Source: Anthonomus grandis grandis (taxonomy: Eukaryota; Arthropoda; Insecta; Coleoptera; Curculionidae). Taken from it: 64,000 nt of DNA. Position numbers and translations under genes: made by a program. Shown piece by piece: positions 8,765-18,164 of this stretch (position 1 is the stretch's first letter; each line of letters opens with the position of its first letter). Where the stretch lies: NCBI RefSeq assembly GCF_022605725.1, contig NC_065552.1, forward strand, positions 17,874,785 through 17,938,784, given 5' to 3'. The notes under the pieces are model-generated. The model was not told the DNA's origin, searched no databases, and was given only the letters and a program-made list of their open reading frames with translations.

Positions 8765-10491
8765 TGTTACAGTTTATTTTCGTTAGATACATAAAGAATA
8801 AGAAAATAAAATGAATCTAAAATGTTAGCGAAAGCATAGCTCAATTATAGAACTTTAAGAGGCAAGTTCTAAGTTATTCTGGTGCTAAAATTAATAAAAT
8901 AAACAGTTATCATTTCAGTATTAATTCTATTTTTGATATCAATAATTTTCAACCCTTTTGATGAAACTCAAATTATTAATCATAACATTAATTTTTTTTT
9001 TAATGTTTTGATTTCACTAATGTCAGAAGTCATATCCTAGCCAATAAGATCCCAGCTCATTCTCCTATATCCCTACTAAAACCATTTCTGGCGCGAAAAT
9101 CTTTGACCTCTAGGAGTATTGAAGAACAAGCCTTTGAAGAAGGTTGTTTCTTGGTATTTTTGCCGATTTTACTCCAATAAAAAGTTGAAAACTCACCTTT
9201 TGGGTATTTTAGTTTGTGGATACTAAATGCCATACTGCAATAGTGCAGGATTATAAGTGGTGTAGTTAAATCCCAACTTTTTCAAGGTTCTTTGTTTAAG
9301 TGTTCAGTTTTGTGTTCCCGAGAAAAGGCCAATTCCATTGGTAAGTCCTAATATTTTGATTTGGAATCTTGGTTTATGATAATCTACATATTACACATGT
9401 AATTTTATATAAGTAGACTCACGCATACCGTTAAGTTTAACCATCAATGCTTATATCTACTTACTCTATTGGCGATTCCTCAATCTGGGGTATTCTTCCA
9501 CTTTCTTATAAGAGGTAGAAATCTCCACTTATCTACTCCAATAACGTCCACAACATCTACATTGACATTCACTGTTAAACCGATCCACCCAGGTCCCCCA
9601 TCGCAATCATGCAGCCCTTTTGGAGCCAGGTTTGATCAATGTTTGTGACGTTTAGTGAACCATGCAGTCAGTAAAACAACCTAACTAGTAAACCAAAGTC
9701 CTGTCAACATTCATTAGCTTTACTGTAGTATATTAGACTAAATACTAACCTCAAAATTACATTGTTACCACTCTCATCATTAGATTTTACTACCACACCA
9801 TTGTTTTGAATAGTTTCATAATAACTAGGTGCATATTAGTTATTTTATTGAAATAGACCGTATAGATCTTGTAAACTGGATAAATAGGCCTATTTCGAAA
9901 GTACTCATGCGAACTTTTAGCCCCAAACAACATAATATAATATTTTAGTCTTGATATAAACACTATATTTAGGAAGGGCAACAACACTTGTTTTTAAAAT
10001 AATAAGTTTGATTATTAATTTTTCTTTTAATATAGATTCACTTAAAACTGTCTGTTCTTCCTTGTGAGATTTTCTTTCAGGTTTATAGGTATAGTGCTTT
10101 TAGTAATTTCCTGTTTTCTTGGTCATCGGGATTTTCTTATCCATCTGGGATAAAACAGGTGGCGCTTATATTTTATTGATCTCTTGTTGAATCCACGCCA
10201 CTCTACCAAAGTGGTTAGTGCTAGTCCGCTTCCCTTTGAGAAAATCCCCTGAGCTATCTCTATAGCCTATAGTAAGTCTCCCTCCTTCCATTGGTTCCCT
10301 TGTACCCACTTTCTAACCCTCAATCACCATATCTTTACTCTCCTTTTTCCTTCCTGTTATTCTCCATCCCTCCATTCAAATTTCATCTAATCCAAGTATA
10401 ATTAAAGCAATATTAAAGTAATAAATTTTTATTGATTAATTATAATTATTAATTCTTTATTTTTTTTTTATTTTTATTTTTTTATTTAACA
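8765..10491 (+). repeat. 5' LTR of Gypsy-1 (about 1.73 kb)
   Basis: It starts TGTTACAG and ends TTTAACA, giving TGTTA/TAACA terminal inverted repeats, three bases before the primer binding site. Bases 8765-9037 match 15140-15411. The length is unusual for Gypsy, so a nested insertion between 9040 and 10490 is possible, but no internal boundary was seen. An AATAAA lies near 10420. Bases 10195-10290 weakly resemble a tRNA-derived sequence. Confidence 0.62.
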
Positions 10492-10494
10492 AAT

Positions 10495-10511
10495 TGGCGC
10501 CTGACAACGGG
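10495..10511 (+). promoter_or_regulatory. Primer binding site of Gypsy-1
   Basis: TGGCGCCTGACAACGGG, starting with the TGG that pairs with a tRNA 3' CCA end, three bases after the LTR. The priming tRNA was not identified. Confidence 0.7.
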
Positions 10512-11240
10512 TATTGTTTTGTTTTTTTTTCTTGCCACATTTTTTTTAGTATCTTTTGAAATACGTTTAATATGTTTTGACAGTAAAATTTATAGGTTAG
10601 CGCATCCTTACTTCTTCGATTAATACTCAGCCTTATATTTGGTGTTGCTACAGTATAGGGACCACTTGATGATAGGATTGTTTGAGTATCGATATAAGTA
10701 TATCTTAGCAGACTTGTTGCGACTCGATTTTTTTTTGCGATTCAGGTTTACTGTTTGTTGAGGTTGCAAAAACTGCAATTCAACAGTTTTTGGTTATATT
10801 ATTTTGTATTATTATATATTTTAAAGCGATGGGCGTTAATGATATATGCGTTCGTAATGATAGTTAATTTTTTTCCCTTAGTTTTAGGTGGTTTAGTTTT
10901 TACCTTTAATTTTTGGATAATTCCAGCTTAGATTTTTGTTTTTTTTTTGTCTCATATAGCAGTTTTTTGTCTTTTTTTTTTGTTTTTTTTTTAACTGTTG
11001 GGCGGGTTTGTGAATTTATTCACAACTCATAACGTTGTTTTTTTGAAGTTCTGTTAACAAAAGATATTAATAATTTTTTTTTTTGCTTTAGGGACTTACT
11101 ATTTTTGTTTTCTTTTCTCATTCTTTTTTTTAAATTTAATTTTAGCCTACTTTTCGTTAGTGATTTTTTATGATAGATACTGGTTACGAATAGCTTGGGT
11201 TTTCTTTTATAATTTGTCTTTACTACACGGCTTAGATAAA
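10512..11240 (+). other. Untranslated leader of Gypsy-1
   Basis: T-rich sequence with many runs of T and no long frame, between the primer binding site and the gag ATG. Confidence 0.5.
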
Positions 11241-12906
11241 ATGGATATTAATTTGCTTGGCACGGAAGAAATTAAATATGAACTAGCGATACGTGGTCTT
11301 CCTTTATCGGGTAGTTTTGCTCAAAAACGTACTATTTTGCGCGAGGTCATACAATTAGATCGTGATGGACGTATGCCACCACCGACTACTTCCTGTTACG
11401 ATTCTGACAGCGAGTTGTCAATTTGTGAAGCAAAATTAATTACCCTTTCTCGCGATATAACAAATTTAGATTTTAATAACATAGCAAACGAATTCCGTCG
11501 CATTTTTACCTTACTTACGCATACTAGATCTCGCTTAAACTATGCATCGAAAGATCCGAACGAGATGCGAAAATAAAGATTGAGAAGAATTGCCATGAAC
11601 TGTTCGATCGCTTGGTGCTTGTAAAAGAAGGAAACTACTATATTCCTGTACAAACTCACCATTCTGCAGCCAATCATCATCGACTCGAATCCGCTAATCA
11701 CAGTATATTGGATACAAATAACCCCAATGATTCTCAACCATTATTAGTTCCTCATACAACTACCCACAAAGACCCAGCCATCGTTCATGATCTGATTAGT
11801 TTAGATGAAAATCAGAGACAGTCATCTATTCAGTCTGTTCTAACTGTATCCCACGATAGATTAGAGCCAGTAACTGACAACCGTCGAGTGATCCGTCCAC
11901 CATCTCAATTAGTAAGAGAAAACTATCCGGAGTCATCTGACCCTAATAGTCACACAAATATTCCACATTCCTCTTTTAGGCCTGCTGATATTCAACCTCC
12001 TTCTTTACAATTGTCTTTTCCCCAAGGTGTAGATACTTCCCTACCTATATCTCAGAGACGTCGTGACTCAATGATCGCAGAGGGAATTCCAGAACAAATT
12101 CTACCCTCAGCAACTTTGAATCCGACAAATGGTGTATCAGAAAATTACCGTCAGTTTTTAGGACATTCCTCTCAAGTTTCTCACTCAACATCTAACGGGC
12201 GTTTAAATAATCAGTTAGGTACCACATCTTATGATCAGTATGATCCAGGTTATTTCCAACATGGTGGACCTAATGAAAGACGTTCTCGAATAAGGTTTAT
12301 GGATTCGGAAGTAGATGCCTCACGATAAGTGTATACTGATGCATCTCATATCATAGATGAAACTTTAAGTCACCAAGTTGTGGATCTTGCCAATTGACTT
12401 GACAATTTTGAGTTTTCTCCATTACGAGGACAACCAAGTCGATATTATATAAATTCTCCGCCTTTCAAGTATCACGATCTGTCGTCGTAGAATTTAAAAT
12501 ATAATGGTCAGTCTAGTGTGACAGACTTTCTCGAACGCCTTGAAGAGCTTCGTGTTTCTAAAGGAGTCTCCAAAGAACATCTTTTAAAGTCTGCCCCAGA
12601 ACTCTTTACAAAAGATGCTCTCCTTTGGTTTCGGACAAAACGCTTTTCCCAATGGGATGATCTGCAAGCTCAATTACGAGTTGCATTCCAGCCTTTTAAT
12701 TATGAGTTTGGGCTTTGGGATGAGATTCATCACCGAACTCAAGGTTCCCACGAACGTGTGGTTAGTTTTGTCGTAGCTATGGAAGCATTATTCAGAAAAC
12801 TCCCAAATTGGCCCTCAGAAACCACCCGGTTACAAGTTATCAGAAGAAATCTGTTACCTCACATTCAGCGAAGACTTGCTACAGAGCGTATCAACACTCA
12901 CAAACT
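11241..12906 (+). pseudogene. gag: Gypsy-1 gag, frameshifted and 3'-deleted
   Basis: The start ATG at 11241 (context AAAATGG) opens MDINLLGTEEIKYEL, a typical N-terminus for this gag type; an earlier in-frame start at 11160 lies in leader-like sequence. The frame shifts at about 11560 and continues to a stop at 12328 through a Ser/Pro/Gln/His-rich linker. After stops, 12518-12900 encodes the capsid core: VTDFLERLEELRVSKGVSKE, ALLWFRTK, AFQP, LWDEIHHRTQG, RNLLPHIQRRL. That is the Retrotrans_gag domain. The zinc-knuckle nucleocapsid that should follow is missing, and the sequence passes within about ten bases into the RT leader. Confidence 0.78.
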
Positions 12907-13783
12907 AGTCATTTGTCGACCATTCAGTCAATCGCCACGCTCACCTCCGAGCAACGACAAATCCTAGACAAATTTATTGAGGATACTCGCTCGGCTATAG
13001 GAAGTAGAATTGGGTGTACAAATCTCATCGAACGTGTCATCAAGACAGATTCACCCCCTATCAAGCAGAGGTATTATCCTTTGTCCCCAGCTCTTCAGAA
13101 GGAAGTTAATATGGAGTTAGAAAAAATGTTGTCTGAAGACATAATAGAACCATCCGACTCTCCATGGTCGTCTCCAATAGTCATGATACGGAAGAAGTCT
13201 GGAGGTTGGAGATTTTGTGTCGATTACCGTGTCCTTAACAAGGTCACTACCCCTGATTCTTACCCTCTTCCCTTTGTTAGTTCAATCTTAGATAAGCTTC
13301 GAGACGCTCAATACTTAACAACGTTAGACATTAAGTCCGCGTACTGGCAGATCCCTATATCAAAAGAATCACGTCCTTTAACGGCATTCACTGTTCCATC
13401 TCGAGGTCTCTTTCAATTTAAACGTATGCCTTTCGGATTGACAAATGCCTTCGCCGTATGGCAAAGATTGATCGATCGTGTAGTCGGCGTTGATCTCGAA
13501 CAGTTTGTATTTGTATATCTTGACGACGTAATCATCTGCACTCCTACATTTCAAAAACACATTGAGATTTTGCAAGAAGTGATTAAGCGAATAACTCGCG
13601 CAGGACTCACTCTTAACCCCGATAAGTGTCAGTTTTGTAAGTCTGAACTAAAGTACTTGGGATATATAGTCAATGCTTCAGGACTGCTAGTTGATCCTGA
13701 GAAAGTAGAGGCAATTTTAAATATACCTTCTCCTAAAAATGCTACAGAGGTTCGGCGCATAGTTGGTATGGCGTCCCCTTACT
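12907..13783 (+). pseudogene. pol: Gypsy-1 reverse transcriptase
   Basis: From about 12910 the frame gives the pre-RT linker and then a near-complete RT: IKQRYYPLSPA, a DxxxPSDSPWSSP block, WRFCVDYRVLNK, YLTTLDIKSAYWQIP (first catalytic Asp), FKRMPFGLTNA, and the catalytic box YLDD at 13516-13527, then LNPDKCQF and YLGYIV. The protease is absent: gag capsid joins the RT leader directly. After VRRIVGMAS (about 13770) roughly 15 codons of the connection region are deleted with a frame change. The core RT residues are intact, but without protease and integrase the element cannot replicate alone. Confidence 0.85.
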
Positions 13784-14325
13784 GCCCTGACGCGCAAAAA
13801 TGCAAAATTTATTTGGGATTTAAACTGTGATGCGGCATTTAAGAAAATCAAAGAATATCTTGTCCATGCTCCTGTACTATCGTGTCCCGATTTTAGTGTT
13901 CCCTTTTCTGTACAATGCGATGCATCTGATTATGGACTTGGAGCTGTATTGTCGCAGGTACAAAATGGTGAAGAACGAGTTATCTGCTACCTTAGTAGAT
14001 CTCTTAACAAGAACGAAAGACGATACAGTACCACTGAAAAAGAATGTTTGGCAGTCCTTTTTGCCATAGAAAAGTTACGACCTTACCTGGAAGGGACAAA
14101 ATTTACCGTAATAACTGACCATTATAGCCTAAAATGGTTACATTCCATTAAAGATTCTATGGGTAGAATAGCCCGATGGAGCATAAGATTGCAGCAATAT
14201 GACTTCGACATAATACATAGAAAGGGAAAAGAACACGTTGTTCCTGATGCCCTGTCTCGCTCTGTACCTGCCGTGGATTCCATTCTTCCTTTCATTGCCA
14301 CCATCGATCCAATTAATTCCGATTC
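13784..14325 (+). pseudogene. pol: Gypsy-1 RNase H
   Basis: In a frame open from about 13763: LTALTRKNAKF, then QCDASDYGLGAVLSQ (first catalytic Asp), ICYLSRSLNKNERRYSTTEKECLAV (catalytic Glu in TEKE), TVITDHYSLKWL (second Asp), and HRKGKEHVVPDALSR, the usual end of the Gypsy RNase H. It degrades the RNA strand after reverse transcription. The frame breaks at 14326, where the integrase N-terminal zinc finger and catalytic core should follow. Confidence 0.82.
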
Positions 14326-14898
14326 TTGGTATGCGGGTACCACCCACAAGCGAATCCAGTAGAACGAGTACATAGAGTTTTAAAGTCCAGTTTGTCAGCC
14401 TATGTTGCCGATGACCACTGTCAATGGGATAAATATCTCGCAAAAGTTGGTTGTGCAATTCGTTCCTCTCGCCATAAAGTCACCGATTTAACCCCCAATT
14501 TTATCATGTTCGGCCGTGAAATCTTCTTTGACCATGACACCGAAAATGTTAACCCTAATAGCGAACCTGATGCTTTGAGGAGATCTGAAACACTCAAGAA
14601 GATTTTTGGCGACGTCCAAAAGCGAACTCAGCAAGCTTTCTACCGATCAAAGCGCGTTTATGATTTGCGAAAGCGCGACGATAGATTCACCGTTGGTCAA
14701 AAGGTTTGGAAACGGAACATGGTTCTTTCGGATGCCACTTAAAATTTCACGTCTAAGTTAGCGCCAAAATTCGCTGGACCATTTTCTATACATCGTATTG
14801 TGTCCCCTTGGACTTACGAACTTATTGATGATCACGGTAAAAATTTAGGAATCTGGCACGCAAAGGATCTCAAAGCACATCCTCCTGATTCAGACTAA
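14326..14898 (+). pseudogene. pol: Gypsy-1 integrase, C-terminal remnant
   Basis: The remnant opens with GYHPQANPVERVHR, the block around the third acidic residue (E) of the DD35E core, followed by DLTPNFIMFGRE, a basic helix (AFYRSKRVYDLRKR), VGQKVWKRN, an in-frame TAA at 14740-14742, and a chromo/GPY-like end (KFAGPFSIHRIVSPWTYEL, LGIWHAKDLK) to the TAA at 14896-14898. The HHCC finger and both core Asp residues are gone. The deletion joins RNase H to this point with a frame change. Confidence 0.8.
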
Positions 14899-15139
14899 AG
14901 CCCCAATTTTTAACTTTAAACCCCGATTTGACTTTAGATTAGGATTAGAATAAGTTAATTTAGGTTTATTAGGCTAGATATATTAGAGTAAATTAATTGG
15001 GTAAATTAATTAAAAGGTTTAAGTGAATTAACTGAGTTAGGCCAAATGTTCGTGATTTTTTTTGTAGTAATTACAATATCTAGCACATAATTCTTTTTGT
15101 CTCCTTGTTCGAAATTTTTTTTTGAGGAAGGGGAGGTGT
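14899..15139 (+). other. 3' non-coding region and polypurine tract of Gypsy-1
   Basis: AT-rich DNA with no frame, ending in a purine tract (GAGGAAGGGGAGG, 15124-15136) just before the 3' LTR. This primes plus-strand DNA synthesis. Confidence 0.6.
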
Positions 15140-15411
15140 TGTTACAGTTTATTTTCGTTAGATACATAAAGAATAAGAAAATAAACTGAATCTAAAATGT
15201 TAGCGAAAGCATAGCTCAATTATAAAACTTTATGACGCAATTTCTAAGTTATTCTGGTGCTAAAATTAATAAAATAAATAGTTATCAATTTAGTATTAAT
15301 TCTATTTTTGATATCAATAATTTTCAACCCTTATGATGAAACTCAAATTATTAATCATAACATTAATTTTTTTTAATTGTTTTGATTTCACTAATGTCAG
15401 AAGTCATATCC
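15140..15411 (+). repeat. 3' LTR of Gypsy-1, first 272 bases only
   Basis: Starts TGTTACAG and follows the 5' LTR with scattered substitutions, up to ...GTCATATCC. It is cut by the LTR start of Gypsy-2 at 15412. The missing 1.45 kb is not found further right. Confidence 0.8.
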
Positions 15412-15710
15412 TGTAAAGTAAAAGGTTTTCTAGCGCCTCCACCATTTATTGTAACTTATAACTTCATACATGTTCGCCTTTAGTTCTACATTAAGAACCT
15501 TGCTTAATGTAAATAGTTATTTTTATAGGAATATTTAGTTTTATTTGGTTGGCAATTGTGAGTTATAAAAGCGCATGAGGGGGCTCTCCCCCCCCCCCCC
15601 CCCTTTTTAATCTGTACATAGAATGGCTGAAAGACTGAAAAGCAGGTGATTTTAATTTCCCTCGAAATTCCTAAAAAACATATAAAATATTAAGAAAACT
15701 AAACGTTACA
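15412..15710 (+). repeat. 5' LTR of Gypsy-2 (299 bp)
   Basis: TGTAAAGT ... CGTTACA, with TGTAA/TTACA terminal inverted repeats, ending exactly at the primer binding site. It contains a TATA box (TATAAAA, 15564-15570) and a long C run near 15588-15603. Confidence 0.75.
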
Positions 15711-15728
15711 TGGTGTCAGGTGTGGGGT
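15711..15728 (+). promoter_or_regulatory. Primer binding site of Gypsy-2
   Basis: TGGTGTCAGGTGTGGGGT, directly after the LTR. It differs from the primer site of Gypsy-1, so the two elements belong to different lineages. Confidence 0.72.
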
Positions 15729-15774
15729 TCGAGAGACAAAACCCACAGAGAGGCAGTACAAAACTGGATGATAA

Positions 15775-16682
15775 TGGATTTTCTGAGAGCACCACCTGTC
15801 ATGGATTTCTTTACCGGCAATGTTGCAAGAAATTGGGCAAGATGGTGGCAAAAATTCGAGCTCTACCTGATGGCGATTGAAAAAAACGAGGCTGCAGAAG
15901 GGGTCAAAGTGGCAATCTTTCTGAATCTGGTAAGAGAAAATGGTGTCGAAATTTTCAACACCCTAAACATAAAGATGGAAAAGGCCAAACTGGAGGATGT
16001 GAAGAAGAAATTCACTGCATAATGTGAGCCGAAGAAGAACATAGTGTATGAAAGATACAGATTTCTTACATGTAAGCAGAAGCCCGACCAGTCCATAAGT
16101 TGCTACATCACCGAGCTGAAGACCCTGGTATCCTCATGTGAGTACAGTGAAAGTGATGAAATGGTCAGGGACATGGTAATCCTGGGCATGCAGTACCAGT
16201 CCTTACGTGAGCAGCTATTTCAAATGGAGAAGCTCACTCTGGAGAAGTTGGAGGCGAAGTGTAAGATCTACGACCAGGACAAAAAACAAATGGAGGACAT
16301 GGGGAAAGCAGAGCCTTCCACGAGTGCATTGGACGCTATAGGAGCACGCAGAAATAACCAGGGGAGTAACAGTTTTAATTTTTAAGGTTTTAATAATACA
16401 AATTCAAGAAACGCTTTTAAGAATAAGTATAATGATAATAATAATAATACCAAAATTTCTTACAGCTTTCAAAAAAATAATAAATTTAAAATGTGTGGTA
16501 AATGTCAAACAAAACATGCTTATGGTCAGTGTCCAGCTTTTGGAAGATGTTGTACATTTTGTAAAAAACCAAACCACTTTGAGTCTTGTTGTCTTGCTAA
16601 TAAATATTTAGATAAAAATAAACAAAGAAATGATAGGCATTTTAGAAAGAAAAAAATAAATAATTTAGATTTTTCTGGGTGA
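15775..16682 (+). pseudogene. gag: Gypsy-2 gag with zinc knuckles
   Basis: The ATG at 15775 opens MDFLRAPPVMDFFTGNVARN; the earlier start at 15720 lies in the primer site. The capsid follows: WWQKFELYL, VKVAIFLNLV, VEIFNTL, an in-frame TAA at 16020-16022 inside FTA/CEPKKN, then VYERYRFLTCKQKPDQSISCYITELKTL and VILGMQ. After a stop at 16383 and an AT-rich linker, 16491-16680 encodes two Cys/His knuckles (CGKCQTKHAYGQC and CTFCKKPNHFESCC) with a basic tail. This gag type is the one paired with the TGGTGTCAG primer site. At least two stops mark it as dead. Confidence 0.78.
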
Positions 16683-16803
16683 TCAAATTCCTCGGATGAT
16701 GAATTTTTTTTGGATTGCTTGCAATTGCAATCAATAAACTCTGAAAGCAAAAAGTACAGTAAAAAAAAATAAAAATGAAATCATAGAAAAAATTTCGATA
16801 AGT

Positions 16804-17103
16804 AATATTGATATGCTTTTTAAGGTGGAAACGGGAGCACAATGCAACGTCCTGCCTGCCAAGACTCTACAGAAACTAGCACCAAACGTCCAGCTCAATC
16901 CCACCAATGTCAACATTACAGCATATGGTGGCGCCAGGATTGATGTCATGGGATCTACAAAGTTAAATTGTATAGTGCGTGGTAAGAAATACCTTATTAA
17001 ATTTTTGGTTGTAAGAGCTGAGGGCAAACCTATATTAGGATTGGAGTCTTGTTTACACTTAAACTTAATTAAAACAATTGATAGTTTAAAAAAAAAATTG
17101 TGA
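16804..17103 (+). pseudogene. pol: Gypsy-2 aspartic protease
   Basis: It reads FKVETGAQCNVLPAKTL, a middle region with AYGGARIDVMGSTKL, and PILGLESCLHLNLI, the usual layout of a retropepsin in this lineage. The catalytic triplet should be DTG but reads ETG (GAA at 16828-16830), so the active-site Asp is lost. A stop follows at 17101. Confidence 0.75.
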
Positions 17104-17149
17104 AAATATAAAATTTTCTTCAAAAGAGCATGTCATAAAAAAGTATAAA

Positions 17150-17627
17150 TGTGTTTTTGAGGGGCTTGGCACTTTTCCAGGGGAACCTTATAAATTTTCC
17201 TTAAAAGATGACGTGAAACCTTGTGTTTTTCCTGCAAGAAGAATTCCTAAAGCTATAATGCCAGAGTTTCAAAAAACATTAGATAAATTAGAAAAAGAAG
17301 GGTAAACAAACTGAACCAACAGACTGGGTTAATAATATTGTTGTTACTGAAAAGCCAAACAAAAAATTAAGAATTTGTTTAGATCCGTCAAAGTTAAATC
17401 TTTATATACGAAGAGAACACCATCCTATTCCGTCAATTGATGAAATTTTGGGTGATTTGACAAATAAAAGATATTTTTCAGTTTTAGATTTAAAAAATTC
17501 TTTTTATCAAATAAAATTAGATGAATCATTATCAAAATTAACAACATTTGCGACCCCTTTGGGAAGATACAGGTTTTTAAGACTACCCTTTGGCATTAAC
17601 ACAGCCGCGGAGGTTTTTCAGAGAATA
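17150..17627 (+). pseudogene. pol: Gypsy-2 reverse transcriptase, N-terminal half
   Basis: Seen: GLGTFPGEPYKF, FPARRIPKA, LDKLEKEG, a frameshift near 17303, then WVNNIVVTEKPN, LRICLDPSKLNLYIRREHHPIPSIDEIL, YFSVLDLKNSFYQIKLD (first catalytic Asp), LGRYRFLRLPFGINTAAEVFQR. The frame then leaves the family: the YVDD box, RNase H and integrase are absent and the next bases belong to the mariner-like relic on the other strand. Confidence 0.8.
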
Positions 17628-18164
17628 TACCATATTCGATTTCTTAACAGAAATGTGGCACATCTTCAAGAAGTCCAGGCAGTTCTTTGTCGAGAAACTG
17701 CAAATATATATAATCAACAATAATTTCTGACCAAAAATTAACCGAAAATTGGTGTTGGAAATGGGTTTCCGTTATGGCATGGGGGTTTTCTTTAGCCCAT
17801 AAATGATGTTGTTGTGAAAATTTTGAATATCGTTCCGAGAAAAATTTGCTTCATCTGCAAAGAAAATCTATGACTCAAACTGCGGATTTAGTATAATATT
17901 CTGGAGATACCACTGACAGAAGTTCACTCGCTGCGGAAAATCTCAGGGAAGTAATGCCTGTACTCTTAAAATATGGTACCGGTATAATAAAAAATAAACC
18001 AAAATCTGCCAAACAATTTGATAACAGATATACAGAGTTCTAGCGATCTTCCTCGTACTCGTCTCAGGGTATTCTTCTATTGCTTGTAGCACCGCGTTTT
18101 CAATTTCATGGGTTCTGACGGTCTACCTTCCGGACTACCTTTCTTGAAACAACCAGTTTGTTTA
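17628..18164 (-). pseudogene. IS630/mariner-like transposase relic (DDE domain)
   Basis: Reading the minus strand from 18160: GRPSEP, then IENAVLQAIEEYPETSTRK and IARTL (helix-turn-helix linker), RVNFCQWYLQN, DEANFSRNDIQNFHNN (first catalytic Asp of DDE), KENPHAITETHFQHQFSVN, DYIYLQFLDKELPGLLEDVP, and weak residues where R-R-M-W-F-x-x-D would follow. At least four frame changes and several stops are needed. The family is a large insect group with an N-terminal helix-turn-helix (DUF4817 type). The relic is cut at the left by Gypsy-2 and at the right by the first satellite unit. Confidence 0.65.

Larger units (their letters stand above)
8765..15411 (+). mobile_element. Gypsy-1: Ty3/Gypsy LTR retrotransposon with long LTRs and three internal deletions
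   Basis: Order: 5' LTR, primer binding site, T-rich leader, gag, RT, RNase H, integrase C-terminus, polypurine tract, start of 3' LTR. The two LTR copies align over 272 bases with scattered differences, so the insertion is not recent. The rest of the 3' LTR is missing because Gypsy-2 begins there. It landed at the edge of the minus-strand env relic. Non-autonomous as it stands. Confidence 0.82.
15412..17627 (+). mobile_element. Gypsy-2: Ty3/Gypsy element, 5' half only
   Basis: LTR, primer binding site, gag, zinc knuckles, protease and the first half of RT are present. It ends abruptly inside RT at about 17627, where a minus-strand mariner-like relic takes over. No 3' LTR is seen. It lies in the 3' LTR of Gypsy-1, so it came later. 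Confidence 0.8.

Noticed and set aside
10195..10290. tRNA-like stretch (ACCAAAGTGGTTAGTGC followed by TTTGAGAAAATCCCC)
   Set aside because: A- and B-box-like strings are suggestive of a tRNA-derived SINE, but no cloverleaf can be drawn and the B box lacks GGTTCGA; it lies within the LTR.
13827..14458. Frames at 13827-14069 (+), 14122-14373 (-) and 14138-14458 (-)
   Set aside because: Shadows of the Gypsy-1 RNase H and integrase remnant.
15588..15603. Long C run in the Gypsy-2 LTR, and G/C runs at 1482-1520 and 2763-2807, as G-quadruplex sites
   Set aside because: Single homopolymer runs prone to slippage or sequencing error; no regular four-tract arrangement.
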